Notes: a model not told the origin generated them from the sequence alone. Shown: positions 47,438 through 57,395, numbered from the stretch's first letter. The stretch: DNA of 64,000 bases from CAIQPS01 sp963843455 (GCA_963843455.1 CAWJKE010000008.1:248001-312000); one strand, 5' to 3'. Translations and numbers: made by a program.

Positions 47438-48940
47438 ATGAAAGACCAAAACGACGATCTGAACGTTCGAAATGCGGATCACAACAGTATTCTCGCCAAC
47501 AAACATGTCAGCCGCCGTCAGTTCTTGAAGGTGGCCGGCCTAGCCGGCGCAACGGTGGGAGTAGGAGCCGGTCTCGGGGGGTTGCTGGCCGCCTGCGGCA
47601 GCACCACCACGACGACTACTGCGGGCGCCACGACGACCGCCGGTGCGACCGCGACGACCGCCGGCGCCACCACGACTACCGCCGGTGCGACAACCACGGT
47701 CAGCGCCGCGGTGGAGACCGGCCGTGAGATCAAGTTCGGTTTCGTTACGCCGACTACCGGTGCCCTGGCCTCTTTCGGCGTGCCCGACGGATACTGCGTC
47801 AAGCGGGCGCAAGCGTTAATCGGCGACGGGATCGTATGCGGTGACGGGTTGAAACACCCCATCACCATTAAGGTCCAGGACAGTCAGTCGGACCCCAACC
47901 GGGCGGGTCAGGTCGCGGGCGACCTCATCCTTAACGACAAGGTCGACATCATGCTCGTATCCTCCTCGCCCGACACCGTTGTCCCGGTGGCCGGTCAGTC
48001 TGAGGCGCTGGGCGTGCCGTGTCTCTCGTGCGACGCCCCCTGGCAGAGTTACATTGCTCCGCGGGCCGGAGGCAACCTTGCCGCGGTGTTCAAGTGGACC
48101 TATCACGTCTTCTTTGGTGCGGAGGACAGCGTAGGCGTCCTGAATGACATGCTGACCAAGATCCCGACCAACAAAGTCCTGGCCTTGCTGTATTCCAATA
48201 GCGCGGACGGCAACGCCGTACACGACATCGAAGCGCCGATACTCAAGGAGCAGGGATTCACCGTTATTGACGGTAGTGGTTTTCAGGAAGGCGCCGAAGA
48301 CTTCACCCAGCAAATCAGCATGTTCAAGAAGGCGGGGGCCGAAATGGGGCACGGCCTGGTGAGTCCCGGGGACTTCATCAACTTCTGGAAGCAGTCGATC
48401 CAGCAGTCGTGGTTGCCGAAAGTGTCCATATGGGGCAAAGCCTTGCTCTTTCCACAGTCCCTGGAAGCCATCGGCCCTACAGGCTACGGTCTCTGCGCGG
48501 ATCAATGGTGGGGAGCGGACTGGCCGTTCAAGTCGGCTCTTCTCGGACAGACCTGTCGGCAGTTCGCGGATGATTTTGAAGCCAGCGAGAAGCAGCAGTG
48601 GACCCAGCCCTTGGCCCACTTCATGCTCTTCGAGTGGGCTATCGACGTGCTCAACCGCACGACCAGTGTGGATGACAAGAATGCCATCATGACGGCGGTC
48701 AAGAGCACCAAGCTCGAGACAATTCTCGGCACCGTCGATTTCTCGGCGCCGGTAGAGCCGCCCGGCCCGCCCTGGGCCGCGGGTCCCCGGCACGTCGTGG
48801 AGAACGTGTATAAGATCAGCCATCCTGCCGGCCAGTGGGTCAAGGGCACCAAGTGGCCCTTCGATCTGGTAACCGTCAGCAATGCTGATTCTCCCAACAT
48901 TCCCCTGGGGGGCACGCTACAGCCGTACGCCCTTCCGTGA
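47438..48940 (+). CDS. Tat-exported solute-binding lipoprotein (Peripla_BP_6 type)
   Basis: 500 residues from ATG 47438 after GGGGGAGACG. Signal with twin Arg (SRRQFLKVAGLAGA) and lipobox LLAACGS, then a Thr/Ala-rich repeat linker. The mature part is a type I periplasmic binding fold: IKFGFVTPTTGALASFG, VQDSQSDPNRAGQVAGDLILNDKVDIML, VLALLYSNSADG, GFTVIDGSGFQEGAEDFTQQISMFKKAGAE. No permease or ATPase genes are adjacent, so it may work with the importer at 5.7-10.7 kb or be a sensor. Its Tat route, unusual for this family, is shared in style with the 34190 molybdoprotein. Confidence 0.85.
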   Translation: MKDQNDDLNVRNADHNSILANKHVSRRQFLKVAGLAGATVGVGAGLGGLLAACGSTTTTTTAGATTTAGATATTAGATTTTAGATTTVSAAVETGREIKFGFVTPTTGALASFGVPDGYCVKRAQALIGDGIVCGDGLKHPITIKVQDSQSDPNRAGQVAGDLILNDKVDIMLVSSSPDTVVPVAGQSEALGVPCLSCDAPWQSYIAPRAGGNLAAVFKWTYHVFFGAEDSVGVLNDMLTKIPTNKVLALLYSNSADGNAVHDIEAPILKEQGFTVIDGSGFQEGAEDFTQQISMFKKAGAEMGHGLVSPGDFINFWKQSIQQSWLPKVSIWGKALLFPQSLEAIGPTGYGLCADQWWGADWPFKSALLGQTCRQFADDFEASEKQQWTQPLAHFMLFEWAIDVLNRTTSVDDKNAIMTAVKSTKLETILGTVDFSAPVEPPGPPWAAGPRHVVENVYKISHPAGQWVKGTKWPFDLVTVSNADSPNIPLGGTLQPYALP

Positions 48941-49038
48941 GTCGCGGGCCTGGCGGGCGGTCAGTGAGCGCGACGAGTGGCAGGCAGCGACCTCATCTTC
49001 GGCGCCATTCCCCGGCCACTGAAGGCCCTTGAGCGATA

Positions 49039-49074
49039 GGAGCGGCGGTGCCCGAGGGCCCGTGCCGCCGCTCC
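49039..49074 (+). terminator. Strong hairpin between the binding protein and etfB
   Basis: GGAGCGGCGG (49039-49048) pairs with CCGCCGCTCC (49065-49074), with an inner GCCC/GGGC stem. No T-run follows, so it may be an attenuator or mRNA-stabilising stem and not a full terminator. Confidence 0.55.
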
Positions 49075-49102
49075 ATCTGTCCTGCAGTCAGAAGGGACAA
49101 TA

Positions 49103-49891
49103 ATGCTAACCATCGTAGTCTGCGTAAAACAGGTGGTCGACCCCGAGGCGCCCCTCTCACTCTTTGCCATCGCGCCGGACGGGAGGAACTTGGTCCCGCC
49201 CCCGGGCACTCCGCCGGTTCTAAGCACGTTCGACGAGAACGCCCTTGAGGCTGCGCTTTGCATCAAAGACGCGGTGGAGGCTCGGGTCGTCGTCCTCAGT
49301 CTTGGCAACAAGCTGGCGAGACCAGTTCTCAAGAAGACACTCGCTGCCGGCGCGGACGAGCTGATCCTCCTCGAAGATGAGCAATTTGGGCAACTAGGCA
49401 GCAGCGGCACCGCTCTGGCTCTGGCCAAGGCCGTTCAGAAGATAGGCGGCGTCCACCTTGTGCTCTGCGGCCGGCAGGCGGCGGACACCGACGCCGGCCA
49501 AGTGGGGATCGGCATCGCCACTATCCTCGACATGCCTGCCATCACCCTGGCCCAGAAGGTCGAAGTGGCCGGTCGCACGCTTCGGGTCGAGCGTCTCCTT
49601 TCTGACGGGTACGAAATCGTCGAGACCTCCCTGCCCGCCCTGGTCACCGCCAGCAACGAGATCGGGGAGATGCGCTTCCCTCCGGTGAAGGCGGTGATCG
49701 CGGCGCAGAAGATGCAACCCATCGTTTGGAGTGCGGACGACCTGGATCTCGATCTCTCCGACTCGGCCCGCATCAGCCTGGTCAACTATTTCGTCCCGGA
49801 TCGCCATGTCGACTGCCACATGATCGAGGGCGCGACGCCGGAGGAGATCGCCGACGGGATAGCCGCGGTCCTTGTGACCCGGGTGGCCTGA
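49103..49891 (+). CDS. etfB: Electron transfer flavoprotein beta subunit
   Basis: 262 residues from ATG 49103. EtfB motifs: MLTIVVCVKQVVDPEAP, FDENALEAALCIKD, VVLSLGNK, LILLEDEQFG, LCGRQAADTDAGQVGIGIATILDMP and SDGYEIVETSLPALVTASNEIGEMRFPPVKAVIAA. It forms a heterodimer with EtfA and carries electrons from dehydrogenases to EtfD. Placed right after the first oxidase module, it probably serves both oxidase modules. Whether it is bifurcating cannot be judged with certainty from the sequence. Confidence 0.92.
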   Translation: MLTIVVCVKQVVDPEAPLSLFAIAPDGRNLVPPPGTPPVLSTFDENALEAALCIKDAVEARVVVLSLGNKLARPVLKKTLAAGADELILLEDEQFGQLGSSGTALALAKAVQKIGGVHLVLCGRQAADTDAGQVGIGIATILDMPAITLAQKVEVAGRTLRVERLLSDGYEIVETSLPALVTASNEIGEMRFPPVKAVIAAQKMQPIVWSADDLDLDLSDSARISLVNYFVPDRHVDCHMIEGATPEEIADGIAAVLVTRVA

Positions 49892-49934
49892 AGACCGGCC
49901 GGTCAACGCAAAGCGTAGTCAGGGGGCACGGAAG

Positions 49935-50933
49935 GTGAGCGAAAACAGAGGCGTGTTGTTCCTTGCCGAACGCAAGGGCACGGAGCTTGCCAATACGAGC
50001 GCGGAGCTGGTCACTGCCGGGCTGAAGCTTGCGGGGGAGCTGGGCGAACGGCTCTTCGCGGTCATCGCCGGCAGTGAGCTGCAGGACAGCGCCCGCGACC
50101 TCTCGAACCTGGGTGTCTCCCCGGTGCTTACCGTCACGGACTCGCTCTTCGATCAGTACAGTCCGGAGCCCTACCTCGCCTTCATGACGGAGATTTGCCG
50201 GGAAGTGAGGCCGAAAGTCGTCTTGATGGGGCACACGGATCTGGGGCGCGACCTGGCTCCTCGCCTAGCCTTCAAGCTCGGCGTGGGATTCGCCCCCAAC
50301 TGTTTGGGGATGGAGTTTGTCGGGGGATCGGGGATTCTCCAGGTTACCCGGCCGGTCTTCGGTGGAAGGGCCCACGGACTGTTCACCATGGGCGCCGCAG
50401 AGCCCCATGTGCTTACGGTTGGCCAGAAAGTCTTCGTGCCGGCCGTACCGAGCCCCGATAGCGGAGGCGAGATACGAGCCATTGCCCCGGAGGTCGATCC
50501 CGCCACGTTCAGGACAGCGATCGTCGAGCAGGTCGACAGCGGCACTGAGGGGATCAGGCTGGACGACGCCTCGGTCATCGTCTCAGGCGGGCGCGGCATC
50601 GGTAGTATCGAGGCTTTCGCGCAACTTGAGGAGCTCGCCGAAGTCCTTGGCGGCTGCGTGGGGGCTTCGCGGGCGGCGGTCGACAGCGGCTGGGTTCGGA
50701 GCAACCTGCAGGTGGGACTCACGGGCACCATCGTCAGCCCCAACGTCTACCTCGCCATCGGCATCTCCGGCGCGGCGCAGCACATGGCCGGTTGCTCGTC
50801 GGCCAAGACCATCATCGCAATCAACAAGGACCCCGAAGCCCCGATCTTTCAGCGAGCGCCTTTCGGGGCCGTCGCCGACTGGAGAGAGGTAGTGCCGCCG
50901 CTTATCGAGAAGTGCCGCTCGATGCTGAGCTAG
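49935..50933 (+). CDS. etfA: Electron transfer flavoprotein alpha subunit
   Basis: 332 residues from GTG 49935. N-terminal Rossmann-like domain (VLFLAERKGTELANTSAELVTAGLKLA) and the C-terminal FAD domain: SGGRGIGSIEAFAQLEELAEVLGGCVGASRAAVDSGW, QVGLTGTIVSPNVYLAIGISGAAQHMAGCSSAKTIIAINKDPEAPIFQRAPFGAVADW. All FAD contacts typical of EtfA appear kept. Follows etfB by 43 bases and precedes etfD by 22. Confidence 0.93.
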   Translation: MSENRGVLFLAERKGTELANTSAELVTAGLKLAGELGERLFAVIAGSELQDSARDLSNLGVSPVLTVTDSLFDQYSPEPYLAFMTEICREVRPKVVLMGHTDLGRDLAPRLAFKLGVGFAPNCLGMEFVGGSGILQVTRPVFGGRAHGLFTMGAAEPHVLTVGQKVFVPAVPSPDSGGEIRAIAPEVDPATFRTAIVEQVDSGTEGIRLDDASVIVSGGRGIGSIEAFAQLEELAEVLGGCVGASRAAVDSGWVRSNLQVGLTGTIVSPNVYLAIGISGAAQHMAGCSSAKTIIAINKDPEAPIFQRAPFGAVADWREVVPPLIEKCRSMLS

Positions 50934-50955
50934 AGGAACAAAGGACTTTACCGCG

Positions 50956-53046
50956 ATGCCTTCCCGCCAACTCTACTGGAATGTCACGTGGCACTGGCTG
51001 CTTTACCCTCTCTTTGTCGTTGCTCTTGCCGTGTTCGCCTATGGCTTCTACCGGCGCTGGCGACTGTGGCGACAGGGGAGGCCGGGTAGGCGCCAGCACC
51101 AGTTCTGGTCGGGAGTGGGAGACGTCCTTACCTTCGGCTTCGGGCACAAGCGCATCGCATCCGAGCCCTACCCGGGGATCATGCACGTCCTCATCTTCTG
51201 GGGCGCGGTTCTGCTGGTGTTCGCTACCGCCATCGTCGCTCTCCAAGCAGACTTCGGTATCGCCGTTTTTCGGGGGAATCTCTACCTCTTTATCAAGGCG
51301 ACCGCCAATCTGTTCGGCCTCTTGGTCCTTGTCGGGATCTCCATGGCTGGCTGGCGGAGATACGTCACGAAGCCGAAGAAGCTGGACAATAAGGCCGATG
51401 ATGCCGTAACTCTCGCTCTCCTCACCCTTCTCCTCATCACCGGGTTCCTCATCGAGGGAGCCCGGATGGCAGCGGTTCCCGACCTCTGGGCCAGGTGGGG
51501 TTTCGTGGGCTACTGGCTCTCCGGGTCGCTAGGCTCCGCGTTCAGCCAGTCGGGGCTGCTTGTCTTCCACCGTGCCCTCTGGTGGTTCCATCTCTCCCTC
51601 ACTTTTGGGCTCGTCGCCTACATGCCCTACTCGAAGCTGTTCCACCTGCTACTCGCCCCCGCAAACCAGTTTATGCGGCCGCGGGGTGCAGTCGGGGTCC
51701 CTGATTTGATCGACTTCGAGGACGAGAGCGTCGAGAGCTACGGCATCGCTGCTCTCCCAGATCTCCCGCGCAAGAACCTATTCGATACCGACGTGTGCCT
51801 ACGCTGCGGACGCTGCCAGGACAACTGCCCGGCCACTGCCAGTGGTAAGCATCTTAACCCCAAGGCGGCGATACAGGATATTCGGGCGTTCATGATAGAG
51901 ACAGGGCGCCAAGTGCCGCCGGCGTCGACGGGCCGTGCATTGATTGGCGAGGTGATACCCGAGAAGGACCTCTGGTCCTGTACCACGTGCCGGGCCTGCG
52001 AAGCCGCCTGCCCTGTGTTCGTCGGCCATGTGGACAAGACCGTCGAAATGCGGCGCAATCTCGTCCTCATGGAGAGCCGCTTCCCGTCGCCGGCCAGGCT
52101 CATCTTCGACAACATCGAGGTGAACGCCAATCCTCTGGGGGAAAGTGCCCTCATCCGCGGCGATCATCTGCGCAGCCTGGGTGTTCCCACCATCGCCGAA
52201 AGCCCGAAGGCGGAGATTCTGTATTGGCCCGGGTGCGCCGGCGCGCTCGATGTCCGGAATCAGAAGACCTCGGCCGCTCTAGTGAGATTGATGCAGTCCG
52301 CCGGCGTGTCGTTTGCCACTCTCGGCAACGAAGAGAAGTGCTGCGGGGAACCGGCCCGGCGGCTGGGGAACGAGTATCTATTCCAGAGCCTGGCGCTCGG
52401 CAACGCCGAGGTGATGAACGGATACGGCGTAAACAAGATCGTGACGCAGTGCCCGCACTGCTTCAACACGCTCAAGAACGAATATCCGCAACTGGGGGGC
52501 AGTTTTCAGGTGCTTCATCACACCGAGTTTCTCCTGCAACTGGTCGCCGACAAGAGACTACGGCTCGAAACAACGGAGCGGAAGAGCATCGCCTATCACG
52601 ATTCCTGCTATCTGGGGCGCTACAACGGGATGTTCCGGCAGCCACGCGAGTTGCTGGAGGCCGCCGGGCTTGACCTGCTAGAGATGCCGCGCGCGCGGAC
52701 GAAGGCCTTCTGCTGCGGCGGGGGAGGCGGGCGGATGTGGTTGGAAGAGGACGAGGGTGAGCGGATCAGCAACCTCAGGGTCGACGAGATCCTCGGTGTG
52801 TCGCCGGAGGTAGTCGCGGTCGCCTGTCCCTACTGTTTGACCATGCTTCGCGACGGAGTCGATGCTCGCGGTGCGGGTGAACGGCTCAAGGTGGTGGACA
52901 TCGCGGATCTCCTTGAAGCGGCCGACGGGTCCACGCCGCAGGCGGTGGGGCATGTCGAGGTCGGAAGCCCCGCTCTGACAGAGGAGAGAGATGTGGCGGA
53001 TGCGGTGGAGGTTCTTCTCCACGCGGGAAGAGGGGGAGCCGGATAG
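50956..53046 (+). CDS. etfD: EtfD-like ETF:menaquinone oxidoreductase (membrane Fe-S protein)
   Basis: 696 residues. An N-terminal membrane domain (about 1-225) has six or so hydrophobic helices like the nitrate-reductase gamma / HdrE type and should carry heme or quinone sites. Then two 4Fe-4S motifs, CLRCGRCQDNCP and CTTCRACEAACP, and two CCG domains, one with CCGEPARRLG and CPHCFNT, the other with HDSCYLGRYNG, CCGGGGGRMW and CPYCLTM. This domain order is that of mycobacterial EtfD (Rv0338c type), which passes ETF electrons to menaquinone. It follows etfBA directly, so this is the membrane outlet of the whole module. Confidence 0.9.
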   Translation: MPSRQLYWNVTWHWLLYPLFVVALAVFAYGFYRRWRLWRQGRPGRRQHQFWSGVGDVLTFGFGHKRIASEPYPGIMHVLIFWGAVLLVFATAIVALQADFGIAVFRGNLYLFIKATANLFGLLVLVGISMAGWRRYVTKPKKLDNKADDAVTLALLTLLLITGFLIEGARMAAVPDLWARWGFVGYWLSGSLGSAFSQSGLLVFHRALWWFHLSLTFGLVAYMPYSKLFHLLLAPANQFMRPRGAVGVPDLIDFEDESVESYGIAALPDLPRKNLFDTDVCLRCGRCQDNCPATASGKHLNPKAAIQDIRAFMIETGRQVPPASTGRALIGEVIPEKDLWSCTTCRACEAACPVFVGHVDKTVEMRRNLVLMESRFPSPARLIFDNIEVNANPLGESALIRGDHLRSLGVPTIAESPKAEILYWPGCAGALDVRNQKTSAALVRLMQSAGVSFATLGNEEKCCGEPARRLGNEYLFQSLALGNAEVMNGYGVNKIVTQCPHCFNTLKNEYPQLGGSFQVLHHTEFLLQLVADKRLRLETTERKSIAYHDSCYLGRYNGMFRQPRELLEAAGLDLLEMPRARTKAFCCGGGGGRMWLEEDEGERISNLRVDEILGVSPEVVAVACPYCLTMLRDGVDARGAGERLKVVDIADLLEAADGSTPQAVGHVEVGSPALTEERDVADAVEVLLHAGRGGAG

Positions 53047-53095
53047 ACGAGTGCGATGAGACCCTCAGTCAATCAGTCTTAGGAAGGTAGTGAAG

Positions 53096-54562
53096 ATGGT
53101 AACCAAGAGCGGACTAGCGGAGATCGTAGGAGCGGGGAACGCGAGCGCGGATCCGGCGACCCTCGCGACCTACGCCGCCGACATGAGTTTCGTCGGCAAG
53201 ATGACTCCCCAGTTTGTCGTCAAAGTCGACAGTCGGGAGACCATCCAAAGACTCGTCAACCTCGCCAAAGAGACGAGCACGCCCCTGGTGCCGGTCAGCT
53301 CCGGTGGCCCTCACTTCTACGGCGACACCGTGCCCGCGACCGGCGACGCTGTGATCGTGGACTTGAGCGCCCTGAAGAAGATCGACCTGATCGAGCCTAA
53401 GGAACGGGTCGCCTCCGTTGTCGAGCCCGGGGTCACCTTCGGCGAGCTCATCCCGGCGGTGGCGGCCAAGGGACTACGCCTGAACATGCCGCTGGCGCCG
53501 CGCTCGACCAAGTCGGTGGTGGGGAGCATGCTGTCTCGGGAACCGGTCATCATGCCCCACTATCACTGGGACATCTCCGACCCGATCGGATCGACCGAAG
53601 TGATCTTCGGCACCGGTGACCTGTTCCGCACCGGCGCCGCGGCGGGCCCCGGGAGCGTCGCCGAGCAGCGAGCGGCGGGTGGCCGCCAAAAAGAAGCGGC
53701 CGGTCCCTCGGCCATGTCCCTTCACCGTCTCCTGCAAGGTGCCCAAGGCACCATGGGCATCGTCACCTGGGCCTCGGTCCGTTGCGAGCTCCTACCCGCA
53801 CGGGAGCAGCCCTACTTCGTGGGTTCCGACGACGTGGCCAAGCTCCTTGCAGCGGCTCATTGGCTCGTGCGTCTGCGCTTGGGCAACGAACTGCTCATCC
53901 TTAACCGCACGGATGTCGCCGCGCTTGTGGCCCAGGACGACGCCGACTATGCGCGGCTCGTCGCCAAGTTGCCCACGTGGCTGCTCTTCTTCAACCTGGC
54001 CGCCTATGACTACCTGCCCGACCTGCGGATGGAGGGCCAGATCGAGGACACCCGGGAGACCATGCAGCGACTAGGTCTTGAGACCGTGAACAGCATCGGG
54101 GGGATCGGTGCGGGACAGTTCCTCAAAACCATCCGCCGGCCTTCCGAAGAACCCTACTGGAAGCTCCGCCGAGGGGGGGGCTGCCAGGACATCTTCTTCC
54201 TTAGCACCTATGCGAAGATCCCCGGGCAGATAAAGATCATGATCGAAGACGCCGAAGCCGCCGGTTACGCGGCCGGCAAGATGGGCATTTACCTGCAGCC
54301 CATCGTCCAGGGCTCGAGCTGCCACGCGGAGTTCAGCCTCTTCTACGACCGGGCGGACGCCGCCGAGGCGCGCATAGTGCGAGGGCTGGCGACAAACGCT
54401 ATCCAGTCGCTCATGAACGCTGGCGCCTTCTTCTCCCGTCCGTTCGGAGAAGCCTCGAGACAGATCATGAACCGGGATGCAGCCAGTGTCGAGGCGTTGA
54501 AGAAGTTCAAGGCGATCGTCGACCCGGCCGGCATCCTCAACCCAGGCAAACTCTGCTTCTAA
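53096..54562 (+). CDS. VAO/GlcD-type FAD-linked oxidase, type B copy 2
   Basis: 488 residues; ATG 53096 preferred over GTG 53090 because AGGAAGG is correctly spaced for it. FAD_binding_4 blocks: LAKETSTPLVPVSSGGPHFYGDTVP, VDLSALKKIDLIEPKERVASVVEPGVTFGELIPAVAAKGLRLN, RSTKSVVGSMLSREPVIMPHYHWDISDPIGSTEVIFGTGDLFRTG, LQGAQGTMGIVTWASVRCE, and the end FKAIVDPAGILNPGKLCF. Strongly similar to the 45796 gene. First gene of the second module after etfD. Confidence 0.87.
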   Translation: MVTKSGLAEIVGAGNASADPATLATYAADMSFVGKMTPQFVVKVDSRETIQRLVNLAKETSTPLVPVSSGGPHFYGDTVPATGDAVIVDLSALKKIDLIEPKERVASVVEPGVTFGELIPAVAAKGLRLNMPLAPRSTKSVVGSMLSREPVIMPHYHWDISDPIGSTEVIFGTGDLFRTGAAAGPGSVAEQRAAGGRQKEAAGPSAMSLHRLLQGAQGTMGIVTWASVRCELLPAREQPYFVGSDDVAKLLAAAHWLVRLRLGNELLILNRTDVAALVAQDDADYARLVAKLPTWLLFFNLAAYDYLPDLRMEGQIEDTRETMQRLGLETVNSIGGIGAGQFLKTIRRPSEEPYWKLRRGGGCQDIFFLSTYAKIPGQIKIMIEDAEAAGYAAGKMGIYLQPIVQGSSCHAEFSLFYDRADAAEARIVRGLATNAIQSLMNAGAFFSRPFGEASRQIMNRDAASVEALKKFKAIVDPAGILNPGKLCF

Positions 54563-54577
54563 GGGAAGGGACGAGAT

Positions 54578-55834
54578 ATGGCGCTAGAAGATCACCGAGC
54601 GGATATGGAGTCTTGCTGCCGCTGCTCGGCATGTAAGTTCATTCCCTTGGAGAAGATCACCGGTCAGGAGCATGCCAACGTCTGCCCCAGCATCTCTCGC
54701 CACAACTTCCATTCTTATTCAGGCGGAGGCCGTATGGGCTTCGGTTTGGGGCTCATCCACGGAAGAGTGGAACACACACGCAAAACGGCTGAGGTCGTGT
54801 ACAACTGCAACTTGTGCGGGGCCTGCGATGTCTCGTGCAAGTACGCCATGGAGTTCGACGTCCTCGAGCCTCTCTACGCTGTGCGCGAGGAATGCGTGAA
54901 GAACGGGCGGACCGTCCCGGTGTGGGACGGACTGGTCAAGAACATGACCAAGGGGGGCCCCACCCTCCTCACTCCGGCCGGCGCCCGGGGCCAGTGGGCG
55001 AAGGACCTCGAGGTCAAGGATTACAGCGAGGATAAGGTCGGTGTGATCTATCACGCCGGGTGTCTTGCGAGCTACGACGAAAAGAGCGGCAAGGTGGCCG
55101 CCGCTGCCCTGTCCCTCCTGGGGAAAGCCGGCGTCGAAGTGGGCATTGCCGGCGACCGGGAGCTCTGCTGCGGGGGCCGGGCCTATGAGATGGGCTACCG
55201 GGAGGAAGCCACACGTCAGGCAGAAAGAAACGTCGAGCGCTTCAAGGAATCCGGCGCCAAAGAGCTCGTCACCGGCTGCGCCCACTGCTACCAGTACTTC
55301 AAGGTGCTCTATCCGAAGCTGGGGCTGGATCCCGGCGTTAAGGTCTCGCATATCACCGAGTATCTGGCCGATTTGGTCGCCCAGGGCGAGCTGAAGGCGG
55401 CGAAACCCGTCGATATGACCGTCACCTACCACGACCCCTGCCACCTGGGGCGCCTGAGCGAGCCCTGGATCGACTGGAAGGGCGTGCAGCGGGAACGGCA
55501 CTTCCGAGTCTATGACCCTCCGAGAGTCCTTCGGCGCGGCACCTACGGCGTCTATGAGCCGCCGCGGGATCTCCTTAAGGCGATCCCCGGAGTCAAGCTC
55601 GTGGAAATGGACCGCATCAAGGAATACGCCTGGTGCTGCGGCGCCGGCGGAGGCGTGCGGGAGACCAATCCCGGCTTCGCGGCCTGGACCGCGGGTGAAC
55701 GGATGGCAGAGGCGGAGTCGACCGGGGTGGAGGCTCTCGTCACCGCCTGTCCGCACTGCGTGCAGAACCTTGCAGGGAATGGCAGTCCTCTCAAGGTCTA
55801 TGACGTCGTCGAGATCCTGGACAAAGCGATTTAG
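54578..55834 (+). CDS. CCG-domain 4Fe-4S protein 2 (HdrD/GlcF-like)
   Basis: 418 residues from ATG 54578. Same layout as the 42903 protein: CCRCSACKF with VCPSI, then CNLCGACDVSC, CCGGRAYEMG with GCAHCYQYF, HDPCHLGRLSEPW, WCCGAGGGVRETNPGF and ACPHCVQN. The conserved segments GTYGVYEPPR and YHDPCHLG are shared word for word with copy 1, so the two are paralogues by module duplication. It lies between type B and type A oxidases. Confidence 0.86.
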   Translation: MALEDHRADMESCCRCSACKFIPLEKITGQEHANVCPSISRHNFHSYSGGGRMGFGLGLIHGRVEHTRKTAEVVYNCNLCGACDVSCKYAMEFDVLEPLYAVREECVKNGRTVPVWDGLVKNMTKGGPTLLTPAGARGQWAKDLEVKDYSEDKVGVIYHAGCLASYDEKSGKVAAAALSLLGKAGVEVGIAGDRELCCGGRAYEMGYREEATRQAERNVERFKESGAKELVTGCAHCYQYFKVLYPKLGLDPGVKVSHITEYLADLVAQGELKAAKPVDMTVTYHDPCHLGRLSEPWIDWKGVQRERHFRVYDPPRVLRRGTYGVYEPPRDLLKAIPGVKLVEMDRIKEYAWCCGAGGGVRETNPGFAAWTAGERMAEAESTGVEALVTACPHCVQNLAGNGSPLKVYDVVEILDKAI

Positions 55835-55847
55835 GGGGCGTCAAGAC

Positions 55848-57395
55848 ATGGCACTAGCAAGAGAGCACTACAAGGCCTTCGAGGCCATCGTCGGGCCGGA
55901 GAACATCTCCGAGGACCCCGTGGATCTGGATGCCTGGGCATGGCGCTCCGGCCAAGCGGCTATGGCGCAGGACTTTAAGCCCCGTTTCGAGGCCATCGTT
56001 ATGCCGGCAACCACCGAAGAGGTGCAGGCCGTCGTCCGCCTCTGCAACAAGTTCGACGTCCAGTTCAAGGCCTCCAGCACCGGCTGGGGCGTCTACTGTG
56101 ACGCCGGGGGACCGGGTTGCATCAAGCTGGACCTGCGGCGCATGAACCGCATCATCGAGATCAATGAAGACAACATGTATGCGGTGGTCGAGCCGTACGT
56201 GATTCACGCCCAGCTCCAGGCGGAACTCATGAAGCGCGGTCTGACCTGCAACGTCAACGGGGCCGGAGGCATCACCTCCGCCATGCCGCTGGCCGCACAC
56301 GAAGGCATCGGCCATATGAGCGGCACGTGCAGCATCAGTGAAAGGAACCAACTGGCGGCGGAGTGGATCACTCCGGAGGGAGAGATCGTTCGCACCGGGT
56401 CGTTGGGCGTCCTCGGCGAATGGTTTTGCGGCGACGGCCCGGGCCCCTCCGTTCGCGGCATCATCCGCGGAAACGTGATGCCTCTCGGGGGGCTCGGGGT
56501 CTACACCAGAGCCGCAGTCAAGATCTACCATTGGCCTGGACCTCCAGCCATGGAGATCAAGGGCACCTCGCCCAACTACGCTCCCACGAAGGCGCCGGCG
56601 AACTTCCTGCTCAGATACCTTTCCTGGCCGACGGAGGAAGGCCGCGCCGCCGGGATCCAGAAGATCGGCGAGAGTGAGATTGCCTTCGGCTTGATGGGGT
56701 TTAACCCGAACATGGTGGCCGCGAACGTGGCCACCAGCAACGAGGAAGAGCTCATTCTGGCCGAGGAGTACTCGAAGGAGATTGTCGGCCCCGGCTTCTG
56801 CGTGGTGATAGCTGGGAACTCGCCGCGGGACTTCGAATACAAGAAAGCGGTGCTGGAGCAGGTGATTAAGGATACCGGAGCTACTTCGCTGAAGGCGGTC
56901 GAAGAAGGCGACGTGCAGACGTCCTTCCTATGGCGGTTCATCCGGGTGACCGCCTCCATTCGGGAGACCATGCGAGGCACCGGGGTGTTCGGCGGAGAGG
57001 TGTTTGGGACCGACTCCTACCTGGTCCAGTCAAACTTCATCCAGCACTCCCGCACCGACAAGAAAGACCTGATCGATCGCGGACTTGTCTACCCGGACAA
57101 CACCGATCCGTTCATCACCTCGCTCGAGCAGGGTCAACTCACCCACTCCGAGGTGCTGTTGCGCTGGACGCCGGCCCCCGACGTGGCCGAGGCGGCGATG
57201 GAATACGTCGGCAAGGCCAACGCGAATGCGGTCAATGGACATTACGGCTTGCCGCACCATCTCTTCAACGACTTCCAGCATGACTTCTTCGGACCCCACA
57301 CCTCGAACTACACGCGATGGCTAAGAGAGATCAAGAGGAGCTTCGACCCCAAGGGCGTGTCCGAGGCGAGCAACCACATCACAGCGAAAGAATGA
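55848..57395 (+). CDS. VAO/GlcD-type FAD-linked oxidase, type A copy 2
   Basis: 515 residues from ATG 55848. Same architecture as 44196: IVMPATTEEVQAVVRLCNKFDVQFKASSTGWGVYCDAGGPGC, LDLRRMNRIIEINEDNMYAVVEPYVIHAQLQAELMKRG, EWFCGDGPGPSVRGIIRGNVMPLGGLGVYTRAAVKIY, with a long cap and the end IKRSFDPKGVSEASNHI. A neighbouring frame from 55512 is an overlap artefact. Next gene is transhydroxylase-like subunit 2. Confidence 0.87.
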   Translation: MALAREHYKAFEAIVGPENISEDPVDLDAWAWRSGQAAMAQDFKPRFEAIVMPATTEEVQAVVRLCNKFDVQFKASSTGWGVYCDAGGPGCIKLDLRRMNRIIEINEDNMYAVVEPYVIHAQLQAELMKRGLTCNVNGAGGITSAMPLAAHEGIGHMSGTCSISERNQLAAEWITPEGEIVRTGSLGVLGEWFCGDGPGPSVRGIIRGNVMPLGGLGVYTRAAVKIYHWPGPPAMEIKGTSPNYAPTKAPANFLLRYLSWPTEEGRAAGIQKIGESEIAFGLMGFNPNMVAANVATSNEEELILAEEYSKEIVGPGFCVVIAGNSPRDFEYKKAVLEQVIKDTGATSLKAVEEGDVQTSFLWRFIRVTASIRETMRGTGVFGGEVFGTDSYLVQSNFIQHSRTDKKDLIDRGLVYPDNTDPFITSLEQGQLTHSEVLLRWTPAPDVAEAAMEYVGKANANAVNGHYGLPHHLFNDFQHDFFGPHTSNYTRWLREIKRSFDPKGVSEASNHITAKE

